A stretch of DNA of 64,000 nt. Source: Nitrospinota bacterium. Lineage in GTDB: Bacteria > Nitrospinota > Nitrospinia > Nitrospinales > VA-1. Each line of letters begins with the position of its first letter. Within the stretch, counting starts at the first letter, position 1. Of this stretch, positions 24,674 to 33,163 are shown piece after piece. Under the pieces are notes generated by a model. The model was not told where the DNA came from and ran no database searches. It worked only from the letters and a program-made list of their open reading frames with translations. Location: NCBI GenBank assembly GCA_027619975.1, contig JAQCGX010000003.1:62001-126000 (forward strand), written 5' to 3'. Made by a program: the position numbers and the translations under genes.

Positions 24674-25645
24674 ATGACGACGAGCGATAACAAACGAGAA
24701 AACGAATCCACCAAAGAAAACCAAGAACCGAAGAATGACCGGCTCGAGGAAATCAAAAAGGAAGAACAAGAGGACGCAAGCTCTTACTATGCTCAGGAAA
24801 AAGAAGAAGCTCCTGATACGAAAGCAGAGTTTGAAAAGCCTGTGCCGCCGGTAGGGAAGGCCGAGGAAGACATGAGCCTGTTGCGGACTGTGGCTTTTCT
24901 GGGGTTTGGACTGGCTGCTCTGGCAATCGTCTTTATTTTGTTTTTCATTCGAGACCTGGATGAAAGAGTGGGTGGGGTGGGTTCTGCCGTTAATAAGCTC
25001 GAAGGCACGATTGGTCCTTTAAAAACGGAAGTTGAAGGCAGTATCAAATCCGTTGAAGGAAGCATCAAGGCAGTTGAAGAAAGCCTTCAGTCTGTTAGCC
25101 AGACTGTCACCGGGTTGCAGGGCAAATTGGGCGATTATGAAAAAACAATGGCTATCATGGAGTTGAAACGGGCTCTGGTAATGGTACAGGGAATTTCGAA
25201 TGGGTCTAATTCTGGCGTGAAGTCGAAATCCTCCGAAGTGGCGGCAAGTATCCAAACCCTTTTGAATGAGCTTGGGGGAGGGAATGCGTCTTCTGGACAA
25301 CCTGCCGGCGAGATACAGGTAAAGGAAGCCTCTGAAGAGCCCGCCGCTCCCGCCGCGGAAGCAAAAGAAGCTCCTGCTGAAGATGCCGTAGAGCCCGCTG
25401 CAGAAGAGCCGGAAGCTGAAGAAGCGCCTGAGTCGGAAGAGTCTGCAGGAGAGGCTGAAGAGCCTGCCGCTGAAGAAACTGAAGAAGAGCCGGAAGCCGC
25501 ACCCGTTAAAGCGGCCGTCACCGAAGAATCTCATGATGAGGCCGCGGCGTCTGGCTCCGATGGGCATGCCGGAGAAGAACATGCAGGCGCGGGGGGGATG
25601 GAAGAGCTACCGACAGTTGAAGAGCTTTTGAAAGAGTCCAACTAA
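24674..25645 (+). CDS. Membrane-anchored protein with Ala/Glu/Pro-rich low-complexity tail
   Basis: About 323 residues from the ATG at 24674 (GGGAGAAAC before it). The first 70 residues are highly charged and cytoplasmic in type, then one membrane helix (VAFLGFGLAALAIVFILFFI), then a helical, probably coiled-coil region with a seven-residue-like repeat (GTIGPLKTEVEGSIKSVEGS, SIKAVEESLQSVSQTV). The last 110 residues are almost only A, E, P, S and G. I do not recognise a family. The layout recalls stalk-like or spacer proteins that reach across the periplasm, but no function can be assigned. It is probably co-transcribed with the LapA-like gene that follows. Confidence 0.6.
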   Translation: MTTSDNKRENESTKENQEPKNDRLEEIKKEEQEDASSYYAQEKEEAPDTKAEFEKPVPPVGKAEEDMSLLRTVAFLGFGLAALAIVFILFFIRDLDERVGGVGSAVNKLEGTIGPLKTEVEGSIKSVEGSIKAVEESLQSVSQTVTGLQGKLGDYEKTMAIMELKRALVMVQGISNGSNSGVKSKSSEVAASIQTLLNELGGGNASSGQPAGEIQVKEASEEPAAPAAEAKEAPAEDAVEPAAEEPEAEEAPESEESAGEAEEPAAEETEEEPEAAPVKAAVTEESHDEAAASGSDGHAGEEHAGAGGMEELPTVEELLKESN

Positions 25646-25727
25646 GGTTCAAATTGTCCGGGGGTGTTTTTATTTAAAATCATTTCCACCCAAACTTTTG
25701 CTAGTTAAAGGACTCTGAATTGCCTTT

Positions 25728-26054
25728 ATGTCATCGATCAAATTTATAATTTCTATACTTTTTCTCATTTTCATCGCCGCTTTCACGGTGGTGAATAGGC
25801 ATTCCGTTCCGGTATTTTTTTACGATCTCCAATTAGTCAAGCAATCACTAGAGCTTCCTTTGATTCTTGTCGCGCTGATTCCGTTCGTTCTGGGGTTTTT
25901 ACTTGCCTGGTCCTTCACTGTCTTGAACCGGGTAAAATCTAAAACCATGATCAATAAAAGGAACCGTACCATCACGTCCCTGAATGAAGAATTGGATAAA
26001 CTAAAATCCCATTCCAAAATCTCCGAATCGGTTGGCAGTTCGTCTGGAAATTGA
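25728..26054 (+). CDS. LapA-family (DUF1049) inner-membrane protein
   Basis: 108 residues with two membrane helices (IKFIISILFLIFIAAFTVVN and ELPLILVALIPFVLGFLLAW) separated by a short loop with the typical N-R-H-S-V-P-V-F-F pattern, followed by a cytoplasmic coiled-coil (NKRNRTITSLNEELDKL). This is the lipopolysaccharide assembly protein A / DUF1049 pattern. In E. coli LapA works with LapB in controlling LPS synthesis. No lapB is adjacent here, so the family call is firm but the role is carried over from elsewhere. Confidence 0.8.
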   Translation: MSSIKFIISILFLIFIAAFTVVNRHSVPVFFYDLQLVKQSLELPLILVALIPFVLGFLLAWSFTVLNRVKSKTMINKRNRTITSLNEELDKLKSHSKISESVGSSSGN

Positions 26055-26113
26055 CTCCCCCCACGTTACAACGTTGCATTTCCAAATAATTTAATTTTTT
26101 CTCAGATCCCGGT

Positions 26114-27166
26114 CTACAGAGGTTGTTGCTGGGTGACGCAGTGGATAGAGCCGAACCCCTGCACTAGTTCACGGCATGGGATGGGAACGATTTCCCGTTC
26201 AGGGAATGCTTCCTTGAGGATAGCCTCGGCTTTGGAGTCATTGGCTGTGTTGTAAACAGGGAGCAGGATAACCCGGTTGCCGATGTAAAAATTGGCGTAG
26301 CTTGCCGGAAGTCGACCTGAAGACGCTTCGACTTTCCCCGGCATGGGCAGACGAATGATGTTCAACGGATTACCATCTTGATCCGTGGCGGATTCCAACC
26401 TGTCGTAGTTGTCTTTCAAGCCTTCATGATTTGGGTCGGAAGGGTCTTCTTCGTAAGCGCACAGGATGGTAGTCGGGTTGACAAATCGGGCCAGGTTGTC
26501 TATATGCCCATCGGTGTCGTCCCCCTCCATTCCACCTTTCAGCCAGATGACTTTTTGAACGCCAAGGTAGTTTATTAGATAACCTTCCATCGCTTCCCGG
26601 TCCATTCCCCCGTTGCGATTGGGGTTGAGCAGGCACGGTTCTGTGGTTAAACAGGTTCCTTTGCCGTTGACATCGATGGCGCCGCCTTCCAGCACAATCC
26701 CAGGCTCGAAGGTTGGTATTTTAAAAATCTGCGCGATTTTGCCAGCGGCTTCATTGTCGGTCAATAAGTCATCGTATTTGCCGCCCCAGGAATCGAATCG
26801 CCAGTTATTGAAGGCGATCTTTCGTATTTCCTTTTCGCCGGACACCAGAAAATTGGGACCGTAGTCGCGAATCCAGGCGTCTTTAGTCGGAATGATGTGG
26901 AGCCGAATCCGCTCGAGAGAAATTCCTGCCTGAGTGATTTTCTTTTCAACGAAATCCAGAGTTGCCGCATCGTTGACAAGAATATGAACCTCTTCACCGG
27001 GTGCGAGCGCACGGATCATGGCAAGGTAGGTTCGTTCTACATCCGGCAATATGGACGGCTCCCAGGTTATCTGGTTATGGGGCCAGGAGAGCCAGGTGGC
27101 AGAGTGGGATTCCCATTCCGCAGGCATGCGAAACCCTTGATCAGCGGGATATTGAAGGTCAGTCAT
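26114..27166 (-). CDS. aguA: Agmatine deiminase
   Basis: Hydrolyses agmatine to N-carbamoylputrescine and ammonia. 350 residues, the normal size for the peptidyl-arginine/agmatine deiminase family. Seen: RMPAEWESHSATWLSWPHN at the start, IPTKDAWIRDYGPNFLV (substrate aspartates), LEGGAIDVNGKGTCLTTEPC, DGHIDNLARFV with the catalytic-region His, and the nucleophile C343 in GFGSIHCVTQQQP. The gene begins inside the last 8 bp of the amidase gene upstream, so the two are translationally coupled and together give putrescine. No arginine decarboxylase is in the window to supply agmatine. Confidence 0.95.
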   Translation of the reverse strand: MTDLQYPADQGFRMPAEWESHSATWLSWPHNQITWEPSILPDVERTYLAMIRALAPGEEVHILVNDAATLDFVEKKITQAGISLERIRLHIIPTKDAWIRDYGPNFLVSGEKEIRKIAFNNWRFDSWGGKYDDLLTDNEAAGKIAQIFKIPTFEPGIVLEGGAIDVNGKGTCLTTEPCLLNPNRNGGMDREAMEGYLINYLGVQKVIWLKGGMEGDDTDGHIDNLARFVNPTTILCAYEEDPSDPNHEGLKDNYDRLESATDQDGNPLNIIRLPMPGKVEASSGRLPASYANFYIGNRVILLPVYNTANDSKAEAILKEAFPEREIVPIPCRELVQGFGSIHCVTQQQPL

Positions 27167-28043
27167 TTGGGTCGTTATAAATTTGAGTTATTCCCTGATA
27201 GGCGTCGATTCTGCGGTCGCGCAGAAACGGCCAGCTTTGGCGGGTGGTCTCTATTTTCGACAAGTCACAGGTGGCGATGAGAATCTCAGGAGAGTCACTC
27301 CCTGCCTGAGCCAATACTTCCCCAAAGGGGTTGCTCACGAATGAGCGGCCCCAAAATTTCAAGGCATCCTCCGTTCCCACCCGGTTGGCGGCGGCAAGGA
27401 ACACCCCATTGGCGATGGCGTGGCCTTTTTGTACGGTTTCCCAGGCGGCAATCTGCTGGTTCACTTGCGAAGCATCTGCCTGCTGGAATCCGATCGCCGT
27501 GGGATAAAACAAAAACTGAGCGCCGGATAGAGCCGTCAACCGCGCCGCTTCCGGGAACCATTGATCCCAGCAAATGAGCACCCCAACCCGTCCATATCGG
27601 GTAGCAAAACTTCGGAATCCCGAATCTCCGGGAGTGAAGTAGAATTTTTCATAAAAACAGGGGTCGTCCGGGATGTGCATTTTACGGTATTTGCCGACGA
27701 TCGAGCCGTCCGCGTCGATGACCACGGCGGTATTGTGATAAATGCCCTCAGTTCGTTTCTCAAATAAGGGTACGATAATGACGATTTCGAGCTTGGCCGC
27801 CAGTTTACAGAGTGCTTCGGTGCTGGGGCCGGGGATGGTTTCCGCCAGGGAAAACAATTCTGCATTTTCCGTCTGGCAAAAATACCGGGACCGGAACAGC
27901 TCTTGGAGGCAAACGATTTGCGCCCCCTTTTCAGAGGCCTCGGTGACCGCTTGAATAGCATCCTGCAAATTTTTAGCGGGATCGAGCGCGCAGGTTGCCT
28001 GAATCAGGCCGAGGGTGATTGCTTTGTTATTAGAGATAGACAT
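27159..28043 (-). CDS. aguB: N-carbamoylputrescine amidohydrolase
   Basis: Nitrilase-superfamily enzyme that converts N-carbamoylputrescine to putrescine, CO2 and ammonia. 294 residues. The catalytic triad is visible as E48 (VCLQELF), K121 (YRKMHIPDD) and C158 (VLICWDQWFPEAARL). The LFRSRYFCQ and DDPCFYEKFYFTPGD stretches are typical for this subfamily rather than for general nitrilases. It is the first gene of the aguB-aguA pair and has a good promoter about 45-70 bases upstream of the ATG. Confidence 0.95.
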   Translation of the reverse strand: MSISNNKAITLGLIQATCALDPAKNLQDAIQAVTEASEKGAQIVCLQELFRSRYFCQTENAELFSLAETIPGPSTEALCKLAAKLEIVIIVPLFEKRTEGIYHNTAVVIDADGSIVGKYRKMHIPDDPCFYEKFYFTPGDSGFRSFATRYGRVGVLICWDQWFPEAARLTALSGAQFLFYPTAIGFQQADASQVNQQIAAWETVQKGHAIANGVFLAAANRVGTEDALKFWGRSFVSNPFGEVLAQAGSDSPEILIATCDLSKIETTRQSWPFLRDRRIDAYQGITQIYNDPND

Positions 28044-28084
28044 TTTATTTATTGCAATGAATTTGACTGACGGTAGAAACGCCG

Positions 28085-28113
28085 AGTATAGGGGATGTCA
28101 GTTGCAATCTCAA
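28085..28113 (-). promoter_or_regulatory. Sigma70-type promoter of the aguB-aguA operon
   Basis: Minus strand: -35 TTGAGA (28108-28113), 17-base spacer, -10 TATACT (28085-28090). It lies 42 bases before the aguB ATG, in the gap between two divergent genes. Confidence 0.65.
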
Positions 28114-28279
28114 TCGAGAAATTCAACCGCGAAGGAATTCTTAAACCCATTGTTTCGCTTACTCATATATGCTACAAAAGAAGAACTGATAATGAAAAAT
28201 TTAATAGAATTTACCCCTCATCCAGCTTTGGCTCAAGGGTACTTCAACAGTTTTACCAATCCCGAAAAATAGAAAAACC

Positions 28280-28645
28280 ATGTGGGTTAAAGAAGCATTC
28301 AGAGATTATTACAAGCCGAAACTTCGCCGCGAGCTAAAACGCGATCCGAGCCAGGAAGAACTGGATCAGCGCTTCGAGGAAATTTACAGCCAGGTCAATT
28401 GCACTTTATTGGCTGGAGTTCGGGAAGGCGTGGGCATCTATTTTTATGAGATCGCCAGGTTCACCCTGGAGGAGTTCAAAGAGTTTCGCGATCGGACCGA
28501 AGAATATTTGTTTGAGCGGTTTGGCGGAGGTAATTACAAACTGAATTTTTATGAGGGGCCTTCCTTCATCGTTTGTGTCAATTTCAAGCCCGCAGGCGAG
28601 CCCAAGTGGCAACATCTTCTACCCAAAAAATCAGGAATCTCATAA
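28280..28645 (+). CDS. Conserved-looking small protein, unrecognised
   Basis: 121 residues, charged and probably cytosolic. It has an amphipathic helical start (WVKEAFRDYYKPKLRRELKR) and a mixed alpha-beta second half (GGGNYKLNFYEGPSFIVCVN). No catalytic motif or membrane segment is visible. Codon use and the absence of a better frame on either strand make it a likely gene. I see no clear ribosome binding site and no family. It stands alone between the aguB promoter and mfd. Confidence 0.6.
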   Translation: MWVKEAFRDYYKPKLRRELKRDPSQEELDQRFEEIYSQVNCTLLAGVREGVGIYFYEIARFTLEEFKEFRDRTEEYLFERFGGGNYKLNFYEGPSFIVCVNFKPAGEPKWQHLLPKKSGIS

Positions 28646-28734
28646 AGACAAGAGAGATCTAAAGATCTACGGAAAAACTCCTCCTGATCACATTCATTCA
28701 CTTCATCGCACTTTAATAAACTGAATTTTCATTG

Positions 28735-31700
28735 ATGGAACAAACTCTTAATTTATCTCAGCCGGAAACCCTTGATTTTGCGGGCCGGATCAAGACGCTG
28801 ACCAACCTGTTAAAAAACCCGGCGGCGCAAGTGACCGTGGAAGGATTTGCGAGTGCTTCGCGGGCCTTATTCCTGGCGCATCTCAAAAAAAATGTTCGTC
28901 GACCCATAGTTCTTCTTACTTCCGATCAGAATACCGGAGATGCCTTGTTGGGCGATTTGAAATATTTTTTCCAATACGAAAAAATTAAAGCGAAGCCGCA
29001 GTTTTTCCCGACCTGGGAAACATTACCTTACGAGCATATCTCGCCTCTGAAAGAAGTGTCTGGCGAACGGTTGTCGATCCTCGACCAGCTGATGCACGAT
29101 GGTTGTCCCTTTCTTGTGGTTCCTGTGGAAGCTGTCATGCAATGCCTGGTTCCTAAATCCGTTCTTGCGAAACAGGTGTTCCCGCTGAAGAAGGCGGATT
29201 CTCTGGAGCGTGAACTGTTGGAAGCCTCTCTGACCGACAATGGTTATTCACGGGTTCACATGGTGGAAGACCGGGGCGAGTACAGTGTTCGCGGGGACAT
29301 TGTGGATTTTTTCCAATCCGCAGCAGCCAACCCCATCCGCGTGGAGTTTTTTGGCGACCAGGTAGAATCCTTAAGAGAGTTCGATATCAATTCTCAGGTT
29401 TCGGTTCAGGAGGTTGCGGAAACAAAAATCCTTCCGGTATGCGAGGTCATGCTGACGCCGGAAGAGGTTGATCGAGGCGTTAAAAATATTCTTGCCTTCG
29501 CCAAAGGTAATGACTTCGACAGAACCCGACTCAAAGAAGTGGTGGATCGAATCGAACATTTGGGCGGATTTTCCGGGATCGAACGTCTGGCGTCTTTTTT
29601 TTATCCGCAAAAGGAGAATCTGTTTGATTATCTGCCGTCAGACACGCTGGTGGTTGTGGACGATGAAGACCTGGTTTTTTCCAAGTGCGAACAGTATGAA
29701 AAACTCATACAAACCGAGTATGAAAAGGCTTTGGAAAATGGGGATATTGCCGCGCCACCTGAAGATTTTTATTTAACTACTGAGGATATAAAATCCCGCC
29801 TGACGTCTATTGGCAAACTGGCCATGAATTCGATCAAGTTGAATGATGGGGCGTCTGCCCATGTGGTTCACTTTGATGTTCAACCGATTCCCTTGCTGAG
29901 AGGTAAATTCGATACACTGGCGGAGTATGTCGTCGAATGGGAAGAGGAGGGGATGGCAGTCACACTTGTGGCTCCCACCAAAGGTCATGTCAGAAGAGTC
30001 CACCAACTGTTGGAAGAATATGGAATTCAACTCGAGGTGGAGAAGGGGGTGATCAGTTCCGGGTTTCAGATCCGCGACTTGAAGAAAGTATTTGTCGCCG
30101 AGAGTGAAGTGTTTGGTCGTTCTCACAAGCACCGTCATCGACGAAAACCCAAGTCTCAAAGTTTTCAACGTGGGTTCAAGGACCTCCGGCCCAATGATTT
30201 CCTGGTGCATGTTGAATATGGCATCGGTCAGTACCTAGGGACCAGGGAACTGGAAACCGGAGTGGGAGGCGGAGAGTTTCTGGAAATCCTGTATGCCGAT
30301 GACGAGAAGCTATATATCCCAATGAATGGCCTGGGATATATTCAAAAATATATGGGTGCCGGCGATGCGCATCCGCAGCTCAGCAAAATGGGAACCGTCA
30401 CCTGGCAGCGGCAGAAATCCAGAGCCAAAAAAGCCATCCAGGAAATGGCGGCAGACCTGTTGAAACTTTACGCGACCCGGGCGGTTATCGAGAGACCTGC
30501 CTATTCTGGAAATCCGGTAGAAATGCAAGAGTTTGCCGATTCGTTTGAATTTGAGGAAACGGATGACCAGCTAAAGGCCATCGACGAAATCGAAGAAGAT
30601 CTGGATCAGGATAAACCCATGGATCGCCTGGTCTGCGGCGATGTCGGTTATGGAAAGACGGAAGTGGCGATGCGGGCGGCTTTCAAAGCAGTCTCGGCTA
30701 AAAAACAGGTTGCCGTCCTGGTGCCCACCACGATTCTTGCACAGCAACATTTGAATACCTTTCAGGAACGGTTCCGCAGTTATCCCGTAACTATTGAACA
30801 GATCAGCCGGTTCCGCACTCCGAAAGAGCAAAAGGAAACCCTTGCCAAGCTGAGCCGGGGTGAGGTGGATATTTTAATCGGTACCCATCGTCTGCTTTCA
30901 AAGGATGTCAAATTCGCCGACCTCGGACTCATTATTGTTGATGAGGAACAGCGGTTTGGCGTCAAGCACAAGGAGAGTTTGAAAAAACTCCGCGCTTCCG
31001 TTGATATTCTAACGTTGACCGCTACCCCCATCCCCCGAACCCTGCATTTCTCTCTGATGGGAGTCCGGGACCTGAGTGTGATTGAAACCCCGCCCATCGA
31101 TCGGCTGGCGGTTAAAACCTTTGTGCGTAAATTTGACGAGAAAGTGGTGCGCGAAGCTATCCAGCGGGAAATGGACCGTGGCGGGCAAATCTTTTTTCTG
31201 CATAACAAAATTCACAGCATTGAATCCGTTAAAGAAATGATCCTCAAACTTGTTCCTGGAGTGCGGATTGGCATCGCGCATGGTCAATTGCCGGAGCATC
31301 AGTTGGAGAGGGTCATGAAAAAATTCATGGATCACGAGATCGACCTGCTCTTATGCACGACGATCATTGAATCCGGCTTGGACATTCCAGCCGCCAATAC
31401 CATTATCATCAACCGGGCCGACCAGTTCGGATTAGCGCAGTTGTATCAATTGCGGGGGCGGGTGGGGCGCTATAAACATCAGGCTTACGCCTATTTGTTG
31501 ATTCCCGGCACGATGGCTATCACACCGGAAGCACGGAAAAGAATCTGCGCCATTGAGGAGATGAGCGAATTAGGGGCGGGATTTCAATTAGCGGCACGGG
31601 ATATGGAAATTCGTGGGGTGGGAGATATGCTGGGTCACAAACAATCCGGACAAATTTCCACCATCGGGTTCGATTTATATTGTAAGCTGATTGAAGAAAC

Positions 31701-32181
31701 GGTGAAGGAAATCAATGGGGAAGAGGTCGATACGAAAATTGAACCAGAAATCGATTTCATGGTCAAAGGCTATATCCCCAAGGATTATATCGAAAACCTC
31801 AACCAGCGCCTGGAGGTGTATCGGCGAATTCAGATGATCACGGAACTGGACGATTGTAAATCCCTGAGAGGCGAATTGCTGGATCGCTACGGGGTCTGCC
31901 CGGAGCCTGTAGAAAAATTGATGCAATTGCTTGAAATCAGAGTACTTTGTCAAAAACTACATATCTCGGAAGCCAAATTAAAGGATAACCATGCTTATTT
32001 GACGGTGGCGCCCAGCACTCCTATGAGTCCTGCGACCATTGCATCTCTGACAGATAAGAAGATGAAATTTTTATCCGAGTATAAGATAAGTATCAAGATC
32101 GACCGTAAAGAATGGAAGAAGGATTTTGAAGAGGTCAAATATTACTTGCAGGCATTACTTGGGCTCCCGCGACGTGATTGA
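28735..32181 (+). CDS. mfd: Transcription-repair coupling factor
   Basis: Moves stalled RNA polymerase off damaged DNA and recruits UvrA. 1148 residues, the full family length. The N-terminal UvrB-like part shows FFPTWETLPYEHISPLKEVS and VEDRGEYSVRGDIVDFF. The RNA-polymerase-interacting domain starts around DFLVHVEYGIGQYLG (about residue 490). The RecG-like translocase follows with Walker A CGDVGYGKTEVAMRAA (near 635), DEEQRFGVKHKE (near 735), TATPIPRTLHFSL and the TRG-type block TTIIESGLDIPAANTIIINR. The C-terminal domain is complete. The ATG at 28735 is preferred over the TTG one codon earlier. The next gene overlaps its end. Confidence 0.97.
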   Translation: MEQTLNLSQPETLDFAGRIKTLTNLLKNPAAQVTVEGFASASRALFLAHLKKNVRRPIVLLTSDQNTGDALLGDLKYFFQYEKIKAKPQFFPTWETLPYEHISPLKEVSGERLSILDQLMHDGCPFLVVPVEAVMQCLVPKSVLAKQVFPLKKADSLERELLEASLTDNGYSRVHMVEDRGEYSVRGDIVDFFQSAAANPIRVEFFGDQVESLREFDINSQVSVQEVAETKILPVCEVMLTPEEVDRGVKNILAFAKGNDFDRTRLKEVVDRIEHLGGFSGIERLASFFYPQKENLFDYLPSDTLVVVDDEDLVFSKCEQYEKLIQTEYEKALENGDIAAPPEDFYLTTEDIKSRLTSIGKLAMNSIKLNDGASAHVVHFDVQPIPLLRGKFDTLAEYVVEWEEEGMAVTLVAPTKGHVRRVHQLLEEYGIQLEVEKGVISSGFQIRDLKKVFVAESEVFGRSHKHRHRRKPKSQSFQRGFKDLRPNDFLVHVEYGIGQYLGTRELETGVGGGEFLEILYADDEKLYIPMNGLGYIQKYMGAGDAHPQLSKMGTVTWQRQKSRAKKAIQEMAADLLKLYATRAVIERPAYSGNPVEMQEFADSFEFEETDDQLKAIDEIEEDLDQDKPMDRLVCGDVGYGKTEVAMRAAFKAVSAKKQVAVLVPTTILAQQHLNTFQERFRSYPVTIEQISRFRTPKEQKETLAKLSRGEVDILIGTHRLLSKDVKFADLGLIIVDEEQRFGVKHKESLKKLRASVDILTLTATPIPRTLHFSLMGVRDLSVIETPPIDRLAVKTFVRKFDEKVVREAIQREMDRGGQIFFLHNKIHSIESVKEMILKLVPGVRIGIAHGQLPEHQLERVMKKFMDHEIDLLLCTTIIESGLDIPAANTIIINRADQFGLAQLYQLRGRVGRYKHQAYAYLLIPGTMAITPEARKRICAIEEMSELGAGFQLAARDMEIRGVGDMLGHKQSGQISTIGFDLYCKLIEETVKEINGEEVDTKIEPEIDFMVKGYIPKDYIENLNQRLEVYRRIQMITELDDCKSLRGELLDRYGVCPEPVEKLMQLLEIRVLCQKLHISEAKLKDNHAYLTVAPSTPMSPATIASLTDKKMKFLSEYKISIKIDRKEWKKDFEEVKYYLQALLGLPRRD

Positions 32182-33163
32182 GCGTATCCGTTTGTTGTTT
32201 CAAGGTGCTTTAACTCGATACTTTTTGTTTTTTGTTATAGTACTCATGGCGGCCTGTTCGTCCGATACGAGTTCCTCCGATGGTATTGAAGAAACCGTTG
32301 TTATCGCTAAAGTCAATGGGGAAGGAATCACCGTCCGGAAATTTCGAAAAAGTCTTGAAAAACTTAAGAGGAAACACAGGGTGGATACCAGTGAGCCTGT
32401 AAATTCAGATTCCTACCTCTGGTTGAAGACCGATGCGTTGAATGTGGAGATTCAAAATAAGTTGTTTCTGCAGGAAGCTGGGAAAAACGGAATTTCTCCG
32501 AGCCCGGAAGAAATTGATGATGTTATTATGGAGGCCAAGGAAGGATACGCGGATAATACTCTTAAAAAGTATCTGGAGCTGGAAAACATCTCCCAGGAGG
32601 AATGGGAAAACGGCTTGAAAAACAATCTGTTAATAAAAAAATTGATTGATAAAAGTGTCAATAGTAAAGTATCTGTAGGTGAAGATGAATTGCGCGAATA
32701 TTTTGATGCGCATGAGAAGGAGTTTCACAAGGGCAAACAGGTGAAGGCTCTTCATATAATGGTCGAAACTGAAGAGGAAGCTCTGGGGATTAAAAAACAA
32801 CTCGATGACAATGGCAAAGACTTTTCTGACCTGGCCAGGGAATTTTCACTCGGACCGGAAGGTGCCGAAGGCGGGGATTTGGGTTATCTGGAAGAAGGCC
32901 ATATGCCGGCGGAACTCGAAGAAATCTTTAAGCTGAAAATGAATGAAATTAGTAATATCATAAGGACTCCTTATGGGAGCCATATTTTCAAAGTGGTGGA
33001 TAAGAATGAAGATCGAAAAATGAGTTTTGAGGAGTCCAAAAAAATCATCCACGAACAGCTCATTCGAGAACGCCAGGATAAAGCGTTTCATGAGTGGCTT
33101 TCTGAATTGAAGGAAAAATCAAACATTGAGATTGAGCATGAAGTATTGGCAAAAATCAGTTAA
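32174..33163 (+). CDS. Parvulin-type peptidyl-prolyl isomerase, lipoprotein (SurA/PrsA-like)
   Basis: About 329 residues from a GTG at 32174 that overlaps the mfd stop by 8 bp; a longer frame from 32126 would add residues inside mfd before the signal sequence. The signal (RYFLFFVIVLMAACSS) has a lipobox with the lipidated Cys, so it is anchored in a membrane facing the periplasm. A SurA-N-like chaperone domain follows (VVIAKVNGEGITVRKFRKSL) and one parvulin domain (VKALHIMVETEEEALGIKKQ, FSLGPEGAEGGDLGYLEEGH, PYGSHIFKVVDK). Such proteins help fold outer-membrane or exported proteins. The next gene is a second member of the family overlapping by 26 bp. Confidence 0.88.
   Translation: MIERIRLLFQGALTRYFLFFVIVLMAACSSDTSSSDGIEETVVIAKVNGEGITVRKFRKSLEKLKRKHRVDTSEPVNSDSYLWLKTDALNVEIQNKLFLQEAGKNGISPSPEEIDDVIMEAKEGYADNTLKKYLELENISQEEWENGLKNNLLIKKLIDKSVNSKVSVGEDELREYFDAHEKEFHKGKQVKALHIMVETEEEALGIKKQLDDNGKDFSDLAREFSLGPEGAEGGDLGYLEEGHMPAELEEIFKLKMNEISNIIRTPYGSHIFKVVDKNEDRKMSFEESKKIIHEQLIRERQDKAFHEWLSELKEKSNIEIEHEVLAKIS

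Noticed and set aside
25340-25500. Repeated GAAGC/GCCGAA-type units considered as a tandem repeat or CRISPR-like array
   Set aside because: The units are irregular, very short and within a coding sequence of Ala/Glu codons. No spaced identical repeats occur anywhere in the window.
25019-25582. Long minus-strand frames opposite the Ala/Glu-rich gene
   Set aside because: They are mirror images of low-complexity codons (Arg/Leu/Phe- or Ser/Ala-rich) and have no start signals.
28095-28337. Short plus-strand frame between aguB and the 28280 gene
   Set aside because: It overlaps the aguB promoter and the 28280 gene, has no ribosome binding site and no protein-like pattern.
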